Assembly (NCBI RefSeq): GCF_014638095.1
Contig: NZ_BMFH01000001.1
Span: 2,117,227 to 2,181,226, forward strand
DNA: 64,000 nt
Origin: Muriicola marianensis
GTDB taxonomy: Bacteria > Bacteroidota > Bacteroidia > Flavobacteriales > Flavobacteriaceae
Reading direction: 5' to 3'
The notes below the pieces were generated by a model. That model saw only the letters and a program-made list of their open reading frames with translations. It had not been told where the DNA came from and made no database searches. Shown piece after piece: positions 26,596 through 36,378 of this stretch (position 1 is the first letter of the stretch; each line of letters starts with the position of its first letter). Both the position numbers and the translations under genes were made by a program.

Positions 26596-28023
26596 TCAAT
26601 TTAGGGTGTTGCTCAGGGCATATATATAATCGTAGATCGGACTGTAGAGTCCCAGGGCCAGGATACCTACCACGGTGATCACCAGACCGATACGCATATA
26701 GAGTGCATTGGTAAAATGGGGGATGGGGTGATCGCTCTTGCGAAGGAACATCGCCCTGACAACCAGCAAATAGTAATACAGTGAAATCGTAACATTGACC
26801 ACGGCGAGAAAGACCAGGAAGTAGTACCCCTTGCTGGCGGCTGCTGTAAAGAGGAAAAATTTACCAAAAAAGCCGGCAACAGGAGGGATCCCCGCCAGGG
26901 AGAACAATCCGAGCATCATAACGAGGCTTAACTTGGGATTCGTGCGATAAAGGCCTTCGTAATCCCGCATATTTTCCTTTCCGGTCTCTGTTGAGATGGC
27001 CTGTACCACTCCAAATGCCGCCAGGTTTGAGAAGATATAGATCAGTACAAAATAGATCACGGTGGCAACCCCCAGGGTCGTTCCGGTGATCAGACCGAGA
27101 AGGATAAATCCGGCTTGTGCGATGGATGAAAAGGCCAGGAATCGCTTCATATTTTGTTGTCTCAGGGCAAAGAGGTTGCCGAGGAACATCGTCAGCACAG
27201 CCAGGAGATAGAACAGGTTTTCCCAGAGGTGGATGAGGGGTTTTAACACGGTAAAGAAAAAGATCATCAGGATAAACACTGCCGCACCTTTCGAAATTAC
27301 CGAGAGGTACGAGGCCACCCCGATGGGAGCCCCTTCATAGACATCGGCGGTCCAGAAGTGGAAGGGAACCAGTGAAATTTTAAAGCCAAGACCCGCAAAG
27401 AAAAGGATCAGGGCCATCACCGTCAGGTTGTTTTCAGAGATCAAAGTTCCCATTTCTGCAAAGTAGATCGTCCCGGTGGAAGCGTACATCAGAGAGATCC
27501 CAAAAAGGGTGATCCCTGAGGCCAGGGCCGATGAGAGAATGAGTTTGATCCCAGCCTCGCTGGATCGCCTCCGATACATCTCGAAGGCTGACAGGGCTGC
27601 CAATGGTAAGGTGGATAATTCCAGCCCCAGGTAAAACATCAGAAAATCCCCTGAGGAGATCAGGAACTGAAGGCCGAGCAGGGATGACAGCAACAGGATA
27701 AAGAATTCGGATCCCCTGTGCTGGGGAACCAGTTCTCTTTTTACCCATTCGGCCGACTGTAACAGTACGATGAGTACCCCGATATTCAGGATGTTCTTAA
27801 ACAGATGTATTAGCGCATTGGTCCGGAACATCCCCCCGAAGAGAAGACCTTCCTTCATATCCAAAAACCCTATGCCTGTGTGGAGAGCGAACAAAATGAT
27901 GGTGAGGGATACAACGCCTTCTTTTTGTCTGTCGCCGGCAAAGATCTCAAAGATCAGGAGCAAAAGGGCGATGATGAGAATGGATATCTCCTGTCTGAGC
28001 AATAAAACGGTTTCCATGTTCAT
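26596..28023 (-). CDS. nuoN: NADH-quinone oxidoreductase subunit N
   Basis: An antiporter-like proton-pumping membrane subunit of complex I, 475 residues with about 14 membrane segments. Family features include SSGDFLMFYLGLELSTLPLAAL with the pumping glutamate, the KISLVPFHFWTADVYEGAP segment around the broken helix, and SLAGIPPVAGFFGKF. I place the start at the ATG at 28023, just after the nuoM stop; the frame is open to 28092, but that would add 23 polar residues and overlap nuoM. It is the last Nuo gene of the operon. Confidence 0.95.
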   Translation of the reverse strand: MNMETVLLLRQEISILIIALLLLIFEIFAGDRQKEGVVSLTIILFALHTGIGFLDMKEGLLFGGMFRTNALIHLFKNILNIGVLIVLLQSAEWVKRELVPQHRGSEFFILLLSSLLGLQFLISSGDFLMFYLGLELSTLPLAALSAFEMYRRRSSEAGIKLILSSALASGITLFGISLMYASTGTIYFAEMGTLISENNLTVMALILFFAGLGFKISLVPFHFWTADVYEGAPIGVASYLSVISKGAAVFILMIFFFTVLKPLIHLWENLFYLLAVLTMFLGNLFALRQQNMKRFLAFSSIAQAGFILLGLITGTTLGVATVIYFVLIYIFSNLAAFGVVQAISTETGKENMRDYEGLYRTNPKLSLVMMLGLFSLAGIPPVAGFFGKFFLFTAAASKGYYFLVFLAVVNVTISLYYYLLVVRAMFLRKSDHPIPHFTNALYMRIGLVITVVGILALGLYSPIYDYIYALSNTLN

Positions 28024-28034
28024 GGTTCCGGAAT

Positions 28035-29522
28035 TTATAATACCCCCTGTATAAAGGGTTGAATACTTTCTAAAATCATCTCGCTTAACCATAGAGGCGC
28101 CACCCCTATCCCTATGATAGGCAGCAACATTAGCAGGATCCCGGTCTTCTCATACCAGGTGGCCTTTTCCATAGGCGTGATTGAATTCTCTTTTAAGGGA
28201 CCCATCAGCATCATGCCCACAACCCTGAGGATGTAAACTGCGGTTACCACAATGGCCGAAACAGCGAATATGGAAGCGATCCTGTAAGGGATCTCCGGGT
28301 GCTGGAAAGCCCCAACAAAAATGTTCATCTCCGCCACAAAGCCACTGAAACCTGGAAGCCCCAGGGAAGCGAGACCGGCTATCACATAGGTTGCCGAAAT
28401 AAAAGGGATCACCTTGAGCAAGCCTCCGAGTTTTGTCACGTCGCGCGTATGGGTCCGTTCGTATATCATGCCGATGAGGGCAAAGAACAGAGCCGTCATA
28501 AAGCCGTGGGAAAGGGATTGAATAATCGCCCCGTTCCAGGCTGTTTTATTGAGCATCAGCAAGGCAAAGAGGACCAGGCCCAGGTGACTCACCGAAGAAT
28601 ACGCATTGATGTATTTCAGGTCTGTCTGGCGGATAGCGGCAAAGGCACCGTAGATCACCCCAAAGGTGGCGAGGACGATAAAGAACCACGACCAGTGGAG
28701 TGTCCCTTCCGGCATGAGGTACATGGCTACCCTGAAGACCCCGTATCCTCCCAATTTCATAAGCACGCCCGCATGGAGCATGGATACTGCCGTGGGGGCA
28801 GAGGCATGACCGTCGGGAGACCAGGTATGGAAGGGGAACAAAGCCCCAATCACTGCAAAACCTATAAAAGTTAGGGGAAAGAATAATTTTTGTGCTTCTA
28901 CCGGGATCTGTACTTCTGCAATTTCGAGGATGTTGAAGGTCAACGGACCACCTCCCGCACCCGAATTAAAATAGATCCCGAGGATACCCACCAGCAGTAC
29001 GGCCGAGGCACCCATCAGCATCAGGGTGAGTTTCATCGCTGCGTATTCCCGGGGCCCGGAGCCCCAAATGCCAATGAGCAGGAACATAGGGATCACGGCT
29101 ATCTCAAAGAATACGAACATCAGGAACAGGTCGAGGGATATAAAAAATCCATAAACTCCTGTAGAAAGGACAATGAGGGAAATAAAGAATTCCTTGGGCA
29201 GTTCCTCCATCTTCCAGGAGATAAAGACTCCTGCCAGGACCACCAGGGCTGTGAGCATGAGCAGGGCAACGGATATCCCATCTACCCCTACACTGTAATG
29301 GATATTAAAATCCCTGAACCAGACCAGGTCCCGGGTAAACAACATGAGCTCATCACTGACCGCCCTTTCTCTCAGATAGGCGAAAAGGAGGTTCACAGAC
29401 ATGGCCACCTGCACCAGCGTCCCGATCAGCGCAATCATACGGGCCTGCTTCAGAGATCTGGCCGTGAGCAGGACGAGGACCGTAAGGAGGGGGACGACGA
29501 TAAATAATGATAATATATCCAT
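28035..29522 (-). CDS. nuoM: NADH-quinone oxidoreductase subunit M
   Basis: An antiporter-like proton-pumping subunit of complex I, 495 residues, about 14 membrane segments. The conserved glutamate segment is FFEIAVIPMFLLIGIWG, and the channel lysine and proline-rich region is PFHTWSPDGHASAPTAVSMLHAG. SLGLPGFSGFVAEMN follows later. It lies ten bases after nuoL and 11 bases before nuoN in the same operon. The sequence is ordinary, with no sign of truncation, so the pumping arm of this complex I appears complete. Confidence 0.96.
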   Translation of the reverse strand: MDILSLFIVVPLLTVLVLLTARSLKQARMIALIGTLVQVAMSVNLLFAYLRERAVSDELMLFTRDLVWFRDFNIHYSVGVDGISVALLMLTALVVLAGVFISWKMEELPKEFFISLIVLSTGVYGFFISLDLFLMFVFFEIAVIPMFLLIGIWGSGPREYAAMKLTLMLMGASAVLLVGILGIYFNSGAGGGPLTFNILEIAEVQIPVEAQKLFFPLTFIGFAVIGALFPFHTWSPDGHASAPTAVSMLHAGVLMKLGGYGVFRVAMYLMPEGTLHWSWFFIVLATFGVIYGAFAAIRQTDLKYINAYSSVSHLGLVLFALLMLNKTAWNGAIIQSLSHGFMTALFFALIGMIYERTHTRDVTKLGGLLKVIPFISATYVIAGLASLGLPGFSGFVAEMNIFVGAFQHPEIPYRIASIFAVSAIVVTAVYILRVVGMMLMGPLKENSITPMEKATWYEKTGILLMLLPIIGIGVAPLWLSEMILESIQPFIQGVL

Positions 29523-29532
29523 AAGCTCTGCC

Positions 29533-31452
29533 TTAAGAGGTCCACAAATAAATAAACAGTAAAGCCAGAATTACCGTTCCGCTCACGAAGGCCATGGCGT
29601 AATCCTGTACTCTGCCGGATTGCATTCCTTTTATCTTTTTCGAGAATAACACCGTTGAATTCCCGATGAGGTTCATGGTGCCATCCACAATTTTCCTGTC
29701 GGCCCAGGCAGCTCCTGCTGCAATTCCCTTAAAGAGGATGTTTTTGGTCACAAAGAGGTAAACTTCATCCATATAGAATTTCCGGTGTGCCCAGGTGTAA
29801 AGCACTCCCAATCGGTCTGTCAGTCGTGTCGCAAGACCACTTTCTTTCTTATAGAGCATCCAGGCAATTCCGATACCAATGAGAGCTACTGCCACGGCCG
29901 TTATCGCCATAGGGATATCGATATGAGCGTCGAAGCCTGCCCGGTCCGGACTGATAAACTCGCTGAAAGGGATAAATCCCACGGTTGCGCTGAGTACAGC
30001 CAGAACGATCAATGGAACGGTCATGGAGGCGGGAGATTCAGCCGGCCTGTGCTCATAAGTATTGTCCTTTCCCCAGAAGATCCCGAAATAGATCCTGAAA
30101 ATATAGAGGGCCGTCAGACCGGCAACAAAGATGCCTACAACATAGAGGAAGGTATTTTGCTGATAGACCGCGACGAGAATCTCATCCTTGCTCCAGAACC
30201 CTGCAAAGGGAGGAATTCCTGCAATTGCCAGGGCCGCTACCAGGAAGCTGAGGTGGGTAATGGGCATGTATTTTCTCAACTGGCCCATGTCTTTCAGGTA
30301 ATTGCTGTGTACCGCGTGTATCACGGATCCGGCACATAAGAACAACAGGGCCTTGAACATGGCATGGGTAAAGAGATGGAACATGGAAGACATATAGCCC
30401 AGTCCCTGACTGCCCTCATAACCGGAAACGCCAAGGGCAAGCATCATATATCCCAGTTGTGACATGGTAGAGTATGCCAGGACCCTTTTGATGTCTGTCT
30501 GGGTCAGGGCGATCACTGCCGCGAACAAGGCCGAAAAGGCCCCTACAAAGGCGACGATCTGCAGCGCAAAACCTTCTTCCACAAAGAAATACATGGGGAA
30601 TAACCGGGCGACCAGGAAAACACCTGCCACCACCATGGTGGCCGCGTGTATGAGGGCAGAGACCGGGGTAGGCCCTTCCATGGCATCGGGTAGCCAGATG
30701 TGAAGAGGGAACATGGCCGACTTACCTGCGCCTCCGATAAAGATCAGGATCAGGCCCCAGGTCAGTACGGACAGCCCCATAAAGGAGGCCGGTGCCCAGT
30801 GGGTGAGGGTCGCTCCCTCGGGATTATTCAGCGTCTCAAAATCATAGGTCCCGGTATAGTAACCGATCAGCAGGATACCGATGAGGAAGCCCAGATCTGC
30901 AAAGCGGGTGACGATAAAGGCCTTCTTGGCGGCAGCCACCGCAGATTCTTTGGTGTAATAATAGCCGATAAGCAGGTAAGAAGACACCCCAACCAGTTCC
31001 CAGAAAATGTAGATCTGAAAGAGGTTGGTTGCCAGGACCAGACCGTACATAGAGAAGGTGAAGAGGGAGAGAAAGGAAAAGAACTTCGTATACCCTTCAT
31101 CCCCTTTCATATACCCCCGGCTGTAGATATGTACCATCAGGGAGATGGTGGAGACCACGATCAGCATCATTACGGAAATGGGATCGATCAGGACCCCCAT
31201 ATCGATTCTTAGAGTTTCTGTGAAATTCATCCAGACCGTCGATTCTACAAGGGTCGGGTAAGCACCCGAAACTTTTCCCAGTACCATAAAATACTCGAAT
31301 GCTGTGTAAAAGGAAAGTAGTGTGCTCACCAGCATCCCCCCAACCCCTACAAGTCCGGAAACTCCGGGTCCGATCTTCCGGTTGAACAGGCCAAGGACCA
31401 GGAATACGGCCAGGGGTATCAGTGGGATCAGGATGATGGCGGTGTAATTCAT
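29533..31452 (-). CDS. nuoL: NADH-quinone oxidoreductase subunit L
   Basis: The most distal proton-pumping subunit of complex I, 639 residues, with the usual 14-segment antiporter-like core and a C-terminal extension including the lateral helix and a final membrane anchor. Core motifs include FWELVGVSSYLLIGYYY, PLHIWLPDAMEGPTPVSALI, STMSQLGYMMLALG and GIPPFAGFWSKDEI. It lies 12 bases after nuoK and is normal in length and sequence. Confidence 0.96.
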   Translation of the reverse strand: MNYTAIILIPLIPLAVFLVLGLFNRKIGPGVSGLVGVGGMLVSTLLSFYTAFEYFMVLGKVSGAYPTLVESTVWMNFTETLRIDMGVLIDPISVMMLIVVSTISLMVHIYSRGYMKGDEGYTKFFSFLSLFTFSMYGLVLATNLFQIYIFWELVGVSSYLLIGYYYTKESAVAAAKKAFIVTRFADLGFLIGILLIGYYTGTYDFETLNNPEGATLTHWAPASFMGLSVLTWGLILIFIGGAGKSAMFPLHIWLPDAMEGPTPVSALIHAATMVVAGVFLVARLFPMYFFVEEGFALQIVAFVGAFSALFAAVIALTQTDIKRVLAYSTMSQLGYMMLALGVSGYEGSQGLGYMSSMFHLFTHAMFKALLFLCAGSVIHAVHSNYLKDMGQLRKYMPITHLSFLVAALAIAGIPPFAGFWSKDEILVAVYQQNTFLYVVGIFVAGLTALYIFRIYFGIFWGKDNTYEHRPAESPASMTVPLIVLAVLSATVGFIPFSEFISPDRAGFDAHIDIPMAITAVAVALIGIGIAWMLYKKESGLATRLTDRLGVLYTWAHRKFYMDEVYLFVTKNILFKGIAAGAAWADRKIVDGTMNLIGNSTVLFSKKIKGMQSGRVQDYAMAFVSGTVILALLFIYLWTS

Positions 31453-31464
31453 AATCGAGTCACT

Positions 31465-31782
31465 TTAATTTTTCATGGTTTCCACTTCCTTCACTTCCAC
31501 AGAACTGATCTTCCTGTACAAGTTGATGATTATAGAAATAGCCAGGGCGGTTTCAGCAGCCGCCACAGCGATGATAAATATTGAGAAGATCATCCCCTGG
31601 AGGACCTCGGGATACAGGTACTTGTTGATCACCACAAAATTAACGGCGGCTCCATTGAGGATGAGTTCGACCGAGATCAGTACTGAGATCAGGTTTTTAC
31701 GGGTGATAAAGCCATATACCCCGATAAAGAAAAGGATGGTACTCACCGTCAATAGTTCATATATGGAGATACCTTCTATCAT
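31465..31782 (-). CDS. nuoK: NADH-quinone oxidoreductase subunit K
   Basis: A small three-helix membrane subunit of complex I, 105 residues. It carries the two conserved membrane glutamates of the E-channel (in VLISVELILNGAAVNFV and in AAVAAAETALAISIII), which are required for coupling. It overlaps nuoJ by four bases (ATGA) and is followed 12 bases later by nuoL. Confidence 0.95.
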   Translation of the reverse strand: MIEGISIYELLTVSTILFFIGVYGFITRKNLISVLISVELILNGAAVNFVVINKYLYPEVLQGMIFSIFIIAVAAAETALAISIIINLYRKISSVEVKEVETMKN

Positions 31783-32303
31783 GTGTTCTCATTTTTATTT
31801 TCGGCCAGTGCTGTGCCTTTTGCGATCACAATGGCCCCAACCATGGCTGCCAGGAGCAATACACTGATCACCTCAAAAGGCAGGATAAATCCCCCCTCGC
31901 CATAGTCAAGTAGTTTTTCTCCTATGTCGATTACCTCTGTTCCTGAGCTTTGACCCGTTACTTCAAATTCATAGGAATAGATCACCGAAAGAAATACGGC
32001 CATTCCCAGGGCGCAGGCGAGGCCTGTAAAAAGGAGCTTAGACGTCTTTGCGATCTCCATGCGCATCTCGATATGATGTACGAGAAGCACCGAAAAGATA
32101 ATAAGGACGATGATCCCTCCTGCGTAGATGGTAAGTTGAATGGCTCCCAGGAAATTGTAATCCATCATAAAGTACACTCCGGCTACCCCGCAGAGCACGA
32201 ACAGGAGATAGATGACTGAACGCAGCATTCTTCGACTCATCACCGAGGCCAGGGCCGAGGCGATCATGATAAGTGCGAGGGCATAAAAAATAATTCTCTC
32301 CAT
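31779..32303 (-). CDS. nuoJ: NADH-quinone oxidoreductase subunit J
   Basis: A five-helix membrane subunit of complex I, 174 residues. The conserved third helix region GAIQLTIYAGGIIVLIIFSVLL, which contains the pi-bulge that changes during turnover, is present. It lies between nuoI (four-base gap) and nuoK (four-base overlap). Nothing unusual is seen. Confidence 0.94.
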   Translation of the reverse strand: MERIIFYALALIMIASALASVMSRRMLRSVIYLLFVLCGVAGVYFMMDYNFLGAIQLTIYAGGIIVLIIFSVLLVHHIEMRMEIAKTSKLLFTGLACALGMAVFLSVIYSYEFEVTGQSSGTEVIDIGEKLLDYGEGGFILPFEVISVLLLAAMVGAIVIAKGTALAENKNENT

Positions 32304-32307
32304 AGGC

Positions 32308-32784
32308 TTAATCTTCTACGCCTTGCATCAGGGTGGATCCCGGTTTGTTTAGTACCCGTGTTAGGGTCGATCTGTCATAGACCGAGTTCTCAAAATTCTG
32401 CCCCCATTTTATGGCATCGTGCGGGCAAACATCTATACAGAGGCCGCACATGGTGCACATGCTCAGGTGGTAGATAAACTGGTCTATCTTCTTTTTCTTT
32501 TTCCCTGTAGCCTCATCTATCCCCCGGTCCCAGATGATCTCTATGGTTCCATTCGGACAGGCGATCTCACACTTCTGGCAGCCGGTACAGCGGTGTTCAT
32601 TTTCCTCATTATGGGGCATGATCACCTCCCCCCTGAACCTGTCGAACATCTTCAGGGTATCCCGGTTGTCGGGATATTGCTGGGTGATAGCACCTTTTCT
32701 GGAGGTGACGAAATATTTACCCGTGACACTCATTCCCGTCAGGAGCGTCTTTATGCCTTTGTAGATTTCAGAGAAGTAACTCAT
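32308..32784 (-). CDS. nuoI: NADH-quinone oxidoreductase subunit I (two [4Fe-4S])
   Basis: The peripheral-arm subunit that carries clusters N6a and N6b, 158 residues. The two ferredoxin-type motifs are complete: Cys66-Cys69-Cys72-Cys76 (CTGCQKCEIACP) and Cys110-Cys113-Cys116-Cys120 (CTMCGLCIDVCP). In a complex without NuoEFG these clusters become the outermost electron-entry point and a candidate docking site for reduced ferredoxin. A lysine-rich loop (GKKKKKID, about 94-101) between the two motifs could help bind an acidic ferredoxin; this is inference. Confidence 0.96.
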   Translation of the reverse strand: MSYFSEIYKGIKTLLTGMSVTGKYFVTSRKGAITQQYPDNRDTLKMFDRFRGEVIMPHNEENEHRCTGCQKCEIACPNGTIEIIWDRGIDEATGKKKKKIDQFIYHLSMCTMCGLCIDVCPHDAIKWGQNFENSVYDRSTLTRVLNKPGSTLMQGVED

Positions 32785-32787
32785 ACG

Positions 32788-33849
32788 TCATAGTCTTATC
32801 GTTAGATTGAGCCAAACCAACAGGGCCATCAGCACAATGTTGACCAGGTTGATGGGCAGCAGGTATTTCCATTCCAGGGTGAGCAGCTGATCAACCCTCA
32901 GCCTGGGGAAGGTCCACCTGAACCACATCATCAGGAAGACCAGGGCCATGGTCTTCAGCAGGAACCAGAATACACCCAGCTCGGGGATGGATTCCGTAAT
33001 GCCGAAGGGAGAGAGCCATCCGCCAAAAAATACCGTAGCTGCGATAGCGGAAATAATGAACATGTTGATAAACTCTGCCAGGAAGAAATAGGCGAACTTC
33101 ATCCCGGAATATTCCGTGTGGAAGCCGGCCCCCAACTCTGATTCAGCCTCGACCATATCGAAGGGTGCGCGGTTAGTTTCAGCCGTTCCTGAGATCATAA
33201 AGATCATGAAGGCAATAACCGCCGGGATGTGCCCCTGCAGGATCAGCCAGCCACTCTTTTGAATCTCAATGATCTCTGACAATTGAAGGGAACCAGTGAT
33301 GACGACCATTGTCAGGAGGGAAAGCCCTACCGAGAGTTCATAGCTGATGGTCTGAACCCCGCTCCTCATGGCACCGATCAGGGAGTATTTGTTGTTGCTG
33401 CTCCATCCGCCCAGCAAGATACCGATCACCCCGATGGAGGAAATAGCGATCAGGAAAAAGAGTCCGATGTTGATATCGAAGGCGTGGAATTCCGCTGAAA
33501 AAGGTATAACTGCCAGGGCCATCAGGGCCGTGATAATAACGAAATAGGGGGCCAGGTTATAGAGGAACTTATCCGCCCTTTCTGTACCGGTGAGCTCCTT
33601 GGTCAGTAATTTGATGGCGTCAGCCATAGTTTGCAACAACCCCTGTGGCCCAACCCGATTGGGTCCGATCCTTAGTTGGAACCAGGCGGCCACTCTCCTT
33701 TCAAGCAAGACCAGGAATAAGCCTGCCACTGCAAAAATAGTGAGGTATACCACTGCGATAAGGACCATCTCAACGATGCTGGCAACGCCCTCAGGCATGA
33801 CGCTGAAGAGCCAGTTGTGTACATTCTCAGTAATTCGCAATTGCATCAT
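32788..33849 (-). CDS. nuoH: NADH-quinone oxidoreductase subunit H
   Basis: The membrane subunit that forms the quinone-binding channel with NuoB and NuoD, 353 residues, eight predicted helices. Conserved loops include LLERRVAAWFQLRIGPNRVGPQGLLQ, FMISGTAETNRAPFDMVEAESELGAGFHTEYSG and MWFRWTFPRLRVDQLL. It starts nine bases after nuoD, exactly where nuoE, nuoF and nuoG stand in the classical gene order. Confidence 0.96.
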   Translation of the reverse strand: MMQLRITENVHNWLFSVMPEGVASIVEMVLIAVVYLTIFAVAGLFLVLLERRVAAWFQLRIGPNRVGPQGLLQTMADAIKLLTKELTGTERADKFLYNLAPYFVIITALMALAVIPFSAEFHAFDINIGLFFLIAISSIGVIGILLGGWSSNNKYSLIGAMRSGVQTISYELSVGLSLLTMVVITGSLQLSEIIEIQKSGWLILQGHIPAVIAFMIFMISGTAETNRAPFDMVEAESELGAGFHTEYSGMKFAYFFLAEFINMFIISAIAATVFFGGWLSPFGITESIPELGVFWFLLKTMALVFLMMWFRWTFPRLRVDQLLTLEWKYLLPINLVNIVLMALLVWLNLTIRL

Positions 33850-33858
33850 GTCACTTCA

Positions 33859-34980
33859 TTAACGGTCAATATCCGGTATCACCAGGTCGAGTGTGGCCAT
33901 GGTGGCCACCAGATCCCCGATCTTTCCTCCAACCGCAATATGGTTCAGGAGGGAGAGGTTGGAAAATCCCGGGGATCGGAATTTAAGCCGGTACGGGTTC
34001 TTCGTTCCTGTACTGATGATGTAAACCCCGAGTTCACCTCTTGCCGTCTCTACTTTCTGGTAGTATTCCCCCTTGGGTAATTTAATCACTGCATTGGTGG
34101 AGACCCGGTGTTCCCCTTCTGGTATGTTGTCTATCAATTGTTCTACGATGGAGAGGGATTCCCACATCTCCTGTATCCGTACTAAGTAACGGGCATAGGT
34201 ATCTCCCTCAGTATGGAGTGCCTCCGTGAAGGTCACCCGGTCGTAAGCGCTGTAAGGATGGTGTTTGCGCACATCGCAGGAATATCCGGAAGCTCTCCCC
34301 ACAGGTCCGGAAGCACCAAAGGAGATAGCATCCTCCCTGCTCAAAACGCCTACCCCTTTTGTTCGTTTCTGGAAGATGACATTCCCGGTCAGGAGCCTGT
34401 CATATTCAGGAAGTTTGGACTTGAAGTGGGTGACAAATTCCTTGACCCGCTTGACAAAGTTTGGGTGGATATCCAGCATGAGTCCGCCCGGCACATTGTA
34501 ATTCATGGTCAATCGCGCCCCACAGGTCTCCTCCATGATGTCGTTGATCATTTCCCGGTCGCGGAAACCGTAGAAATAAGTGGTAAGTGCTCCGACATCC
34601 ATTCCCATCACGCCCCACCACAGGCAGTGTGAGGAAATCCTGGTGAGTTCGGCTATGATGGTCCTGATCACCTTTACCCTTTCCGGGATCTCCAGCTGAA
34701 GGGCATTCTCCACGGCAAGGCAGACGGCTTCGTTGTTGATGTTCGCAGATAGGTAGTCCATCCGGTCGGTCAGGTGTACGATCTGCTGGTAACTGTCGCG
34801 TTCGCACATCTTTTCGATAGAGCGATGAATATACCCCAGGTCGGGTTCTACCTTCTTGATGATCTCCCCATCGATTGTCAGAACGAGTCGCAGAACCCCA
34901 TGGGTGGCGGGGTGCTGAGGCCCCATATTGATGAAGTATTCCTCAGATTTGAAATTGTTATATAGAATCTCGGTCTCCAT
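33859..34980 (-). CDS. nuoD: NADH-quinone oxidoreductase subunit D
   Basis: The 49-kDa-type subunit of the quinone module, 373 residues, a relative of the [NiFe]-hydrogenase large subunit without the metal site. Conserved parts are NMGPQHPATHGVLRLVL at the N-terminus with the quinone-contacting His, DYLSANINNEAVCLAVENAL, and the C-terminal FSNLSLLNHIAVGGKIGDLVA and DIDR end. It is separate from nuoC, not fused, and lies six bases downstream of it. Confidence 0.96.
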   Translation of the reverse strand: METEILYNNFKSEEYFINMGPQHPATHGVLRLVLTIDGEIIKKVEPDLGYIHRSIEKMCERDSYQQIVHLTDRMDYLSANINNEAVCLAVENALQLEIPERVKVIRTIIAELTRISSHCLWWGVMGMDVGALTTYFYGFRDREMINDIMEETCGARLTMNYNVPGGLMLDIHPNFVKRVKEFVTHFKSKLPEYDRLLTGNVIFQKRTKGVGVLSREDAISFGASGPVGRASGYSCDVRKHHPYSAYDRVTFTEALHTEGDTYARYLVRIQEMWESLSIVEQLIDNIPEGEHRVSTNAVIKLPKGEYYQKVETARGELGVYIISTGTKNPYRLKFRSPGFSNLSLLNHIAVGGKIGDLVATMATLDLVIPDIDR

Positions 34981-34986
34981 ACGCTA

Positions 34987-35448
34987 TCAATGTAAGATCA
35001 TATTGACGTCGTCCTCGTAATCCTTCCTCAAAGGGTATCCTTCCCAGTCCTCCGTCAGGAAGAGTCGCTTTAAGTTCGGGTGGTTCCTGAAACGGATACC
35101 AAAAAAGTCGAATACCTCCCTTTCGTGGAATTCCGCCGTGTACCAGATATCACATACTGTATCCAATTCGGGGTTTTCCCGGTCTGCTGTTGTAACTTTT
35201 ACCACCAGGATATGCCTTTTTGTGGTGGATTCAAGGTGATAGACCACCCCCAATTCTTCCCCCCAGTCTACGCCGGTCAGGCAGAAGAGATAATCAAACT
35301 CGGTCTCGGGATGCTCCCTCAGCTGCTGCATCAGGGCGTGGAGATGCTCCCGGGGAACCTTGACGTTCAGAAACTGGGATTCCTCCGTTGTAAATTCCAG
35401 GTCGTCAAACCAGCCTCCGATGAGGTTTTGTAAAGCGTCGTCAGTCAT
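34987..35448 (-). CDS. nuoC: NADH-quinone oxidoreductase subunit C
   Basis: The 30-kDa-type structural subunit of the complex I peripheral arm, 153 residues. The family signature ends with TAEFHEREVFDFFGIRFRNHPNLKRLFLTEDWEGYPLRKDY. It is shorter than many NuoC proteins at the N-terminus but complete in the conserved domain. It lies 11 bases after nuoB. Confidence 0.94.
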   Translation of the reverse strand: MTDDALQNLIGGWFDDLEFTTEESQFLNVKVPREHLHALMQQLREHPETEFDYLFCLTGVDWGEELGVVYHLESTTKRHILVVKVTTADRENPELDTVCDIWYTAEFHEREVFDFFGIRFRNHPNLKRLFLTEDWEGYPLRKDYEDDVNMILH

Positions 35449-35459
35449 AGATCCATCAA

Positions 35460-36014
35460 TTAAAGTCCTTCATCAAATCCTTCCACAGGATTTTTCTTGT
35501 CTTTCCTGCTCTCCCTTCTGATCTTGTCCTGTAACATCAGCATGCCTTCCAGTAGGGCTTCAGGCCGCGGAGGGCAGCCGGGGACATAGACGTCTACAGG
35601 GATCACGTGATCAGCTCCTTTGACCACGGAATATGTGTTGTAAAAGAAGGGTCCTCCTGAAATAGCGCAGGCACCCATGGCGATCACGTACCGGGGTTCT
35701 GCCATCTGTTCGTACAGCCGTCTGAGCACAGGGGCCATTTTATTCACAATGGTGCCGGCGATGATGATCAGGTCTGCCTGTCGGGGTGAAGGCCTGGCCA
35801 CCTCAAAACCAAAACGGGAATAGTCGTGCCTCGCCGCTCCGGTTTGCATCATCTCGATGGCACAGCAACTGGTGCCGAAATACAGGGACCAGAGGGAGTT
35901 AGACCTTCCCCAGTTGATGATCTTATCGAGGTTCGTCACCACGACATTCGCTCCGTTTCCGGCCGGGATCACTTTCCCGGGGAAATCTTCCGGTATTTTA
36001 TTTGCTTCGTTCAT
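35460..36014 (-). CDS. nuoB: NADH-quinone oxidoreductase subunit B (cluster N2)
   Basis: Carries the terminal [4Fe-4S] cluster N2 that passes electrons to quinone. All four ligands are visible: the tandem Cys50-Cys51 ([10 protein letters not shown]), Cys116 ([10 protein letters not shown]) and Cys147 (VPGCPPRPE). The product is 184 residues from the ATG at 36014, which overlaps the nuoA stop as ATGA; in-frame ATGs at 36020 and 36041 would overlap nuoA further. Confidence 0.96.
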   Translation of the reverse strand: MNEANKIPEDFPGKVIPAGNGANVVVTNLDKIINWGRSNSLWSLYFGTSCCAIEMMQTGAARHDYSRFGFEVARPSPRQADLIIIAGTIVNKMAPVLRRLYEQMAEPRYVIAMGACAISGGPFFYNTYSVVKGADHVIPVDVYVPGCPPRPEALLEGMLMLQDKIRRESRKDKKNPVEGFDEGL

Positions 36015-36361
36015 TCCCATTTCAATGCTCCTTTTTTCCACGCGTATAACAATCCGACCCCCAGGATAAATAAAAAGATCAGGATCTCGACAAAGGCTAC
36101 AGCCCCTATTCCTTTATAAGCCACAGCCCAGGGGACCAGAAAGGCGATCTCCACATCGAAGACCAGAAAGAGGATGGCAAAGAGGTAATACCCGACCTTA
36201 AACTGTACCCAGGTGGGCCCAATAGTGGTCATTCCGCTTTCGTAAGGATCCCTTTTGGCAAGGCTGTCTGACTTTGGCGAGATCAAATTCGATAAGAAAT
36301 TCGCCCCGGCGACCAGTACGATCCCTGCCAAAAAGAATACAATGATTGCTTCCGAACCCAT
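36011..36361 (-). CDS. nuoA: NADH-quinone oxidoreductase subunit A
   Basis: A three-helix membrane subunit of complex I, 116 residues, with the conserved KRDPYESGM segment (about 36-44) of the first loop and the acidic second helix [17 protein letters not shown]. It begins 17 bases after the korB stop, with no terminator or promoter in the gap. The 2-oxoacid:ferredoxin oxidoreductase and complex I genes therefore form one transcript. Confidence 0.95.
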   Translation of the reverse strand: MGSEAIIVFFLAGIVLVAGANFLSNLISPKSDSLAKRDPYESGMTTIGPTWVQFKVGYYLFAILFLVFDVEIAFLVPWAVAYKGIGAVAFVEILIFLFILGVGLLYAWKKGALKWE

Positions 36362-36378
36362 AGTTCAATGTTCAGTGG

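Noticed and set aside
28024-28092. Extended nuoN start
   Set aside because: It would add 23 polar residues and overlap nuoM by 58 bases; the ATG at 28023 just after the nuoM stop fits the family better.
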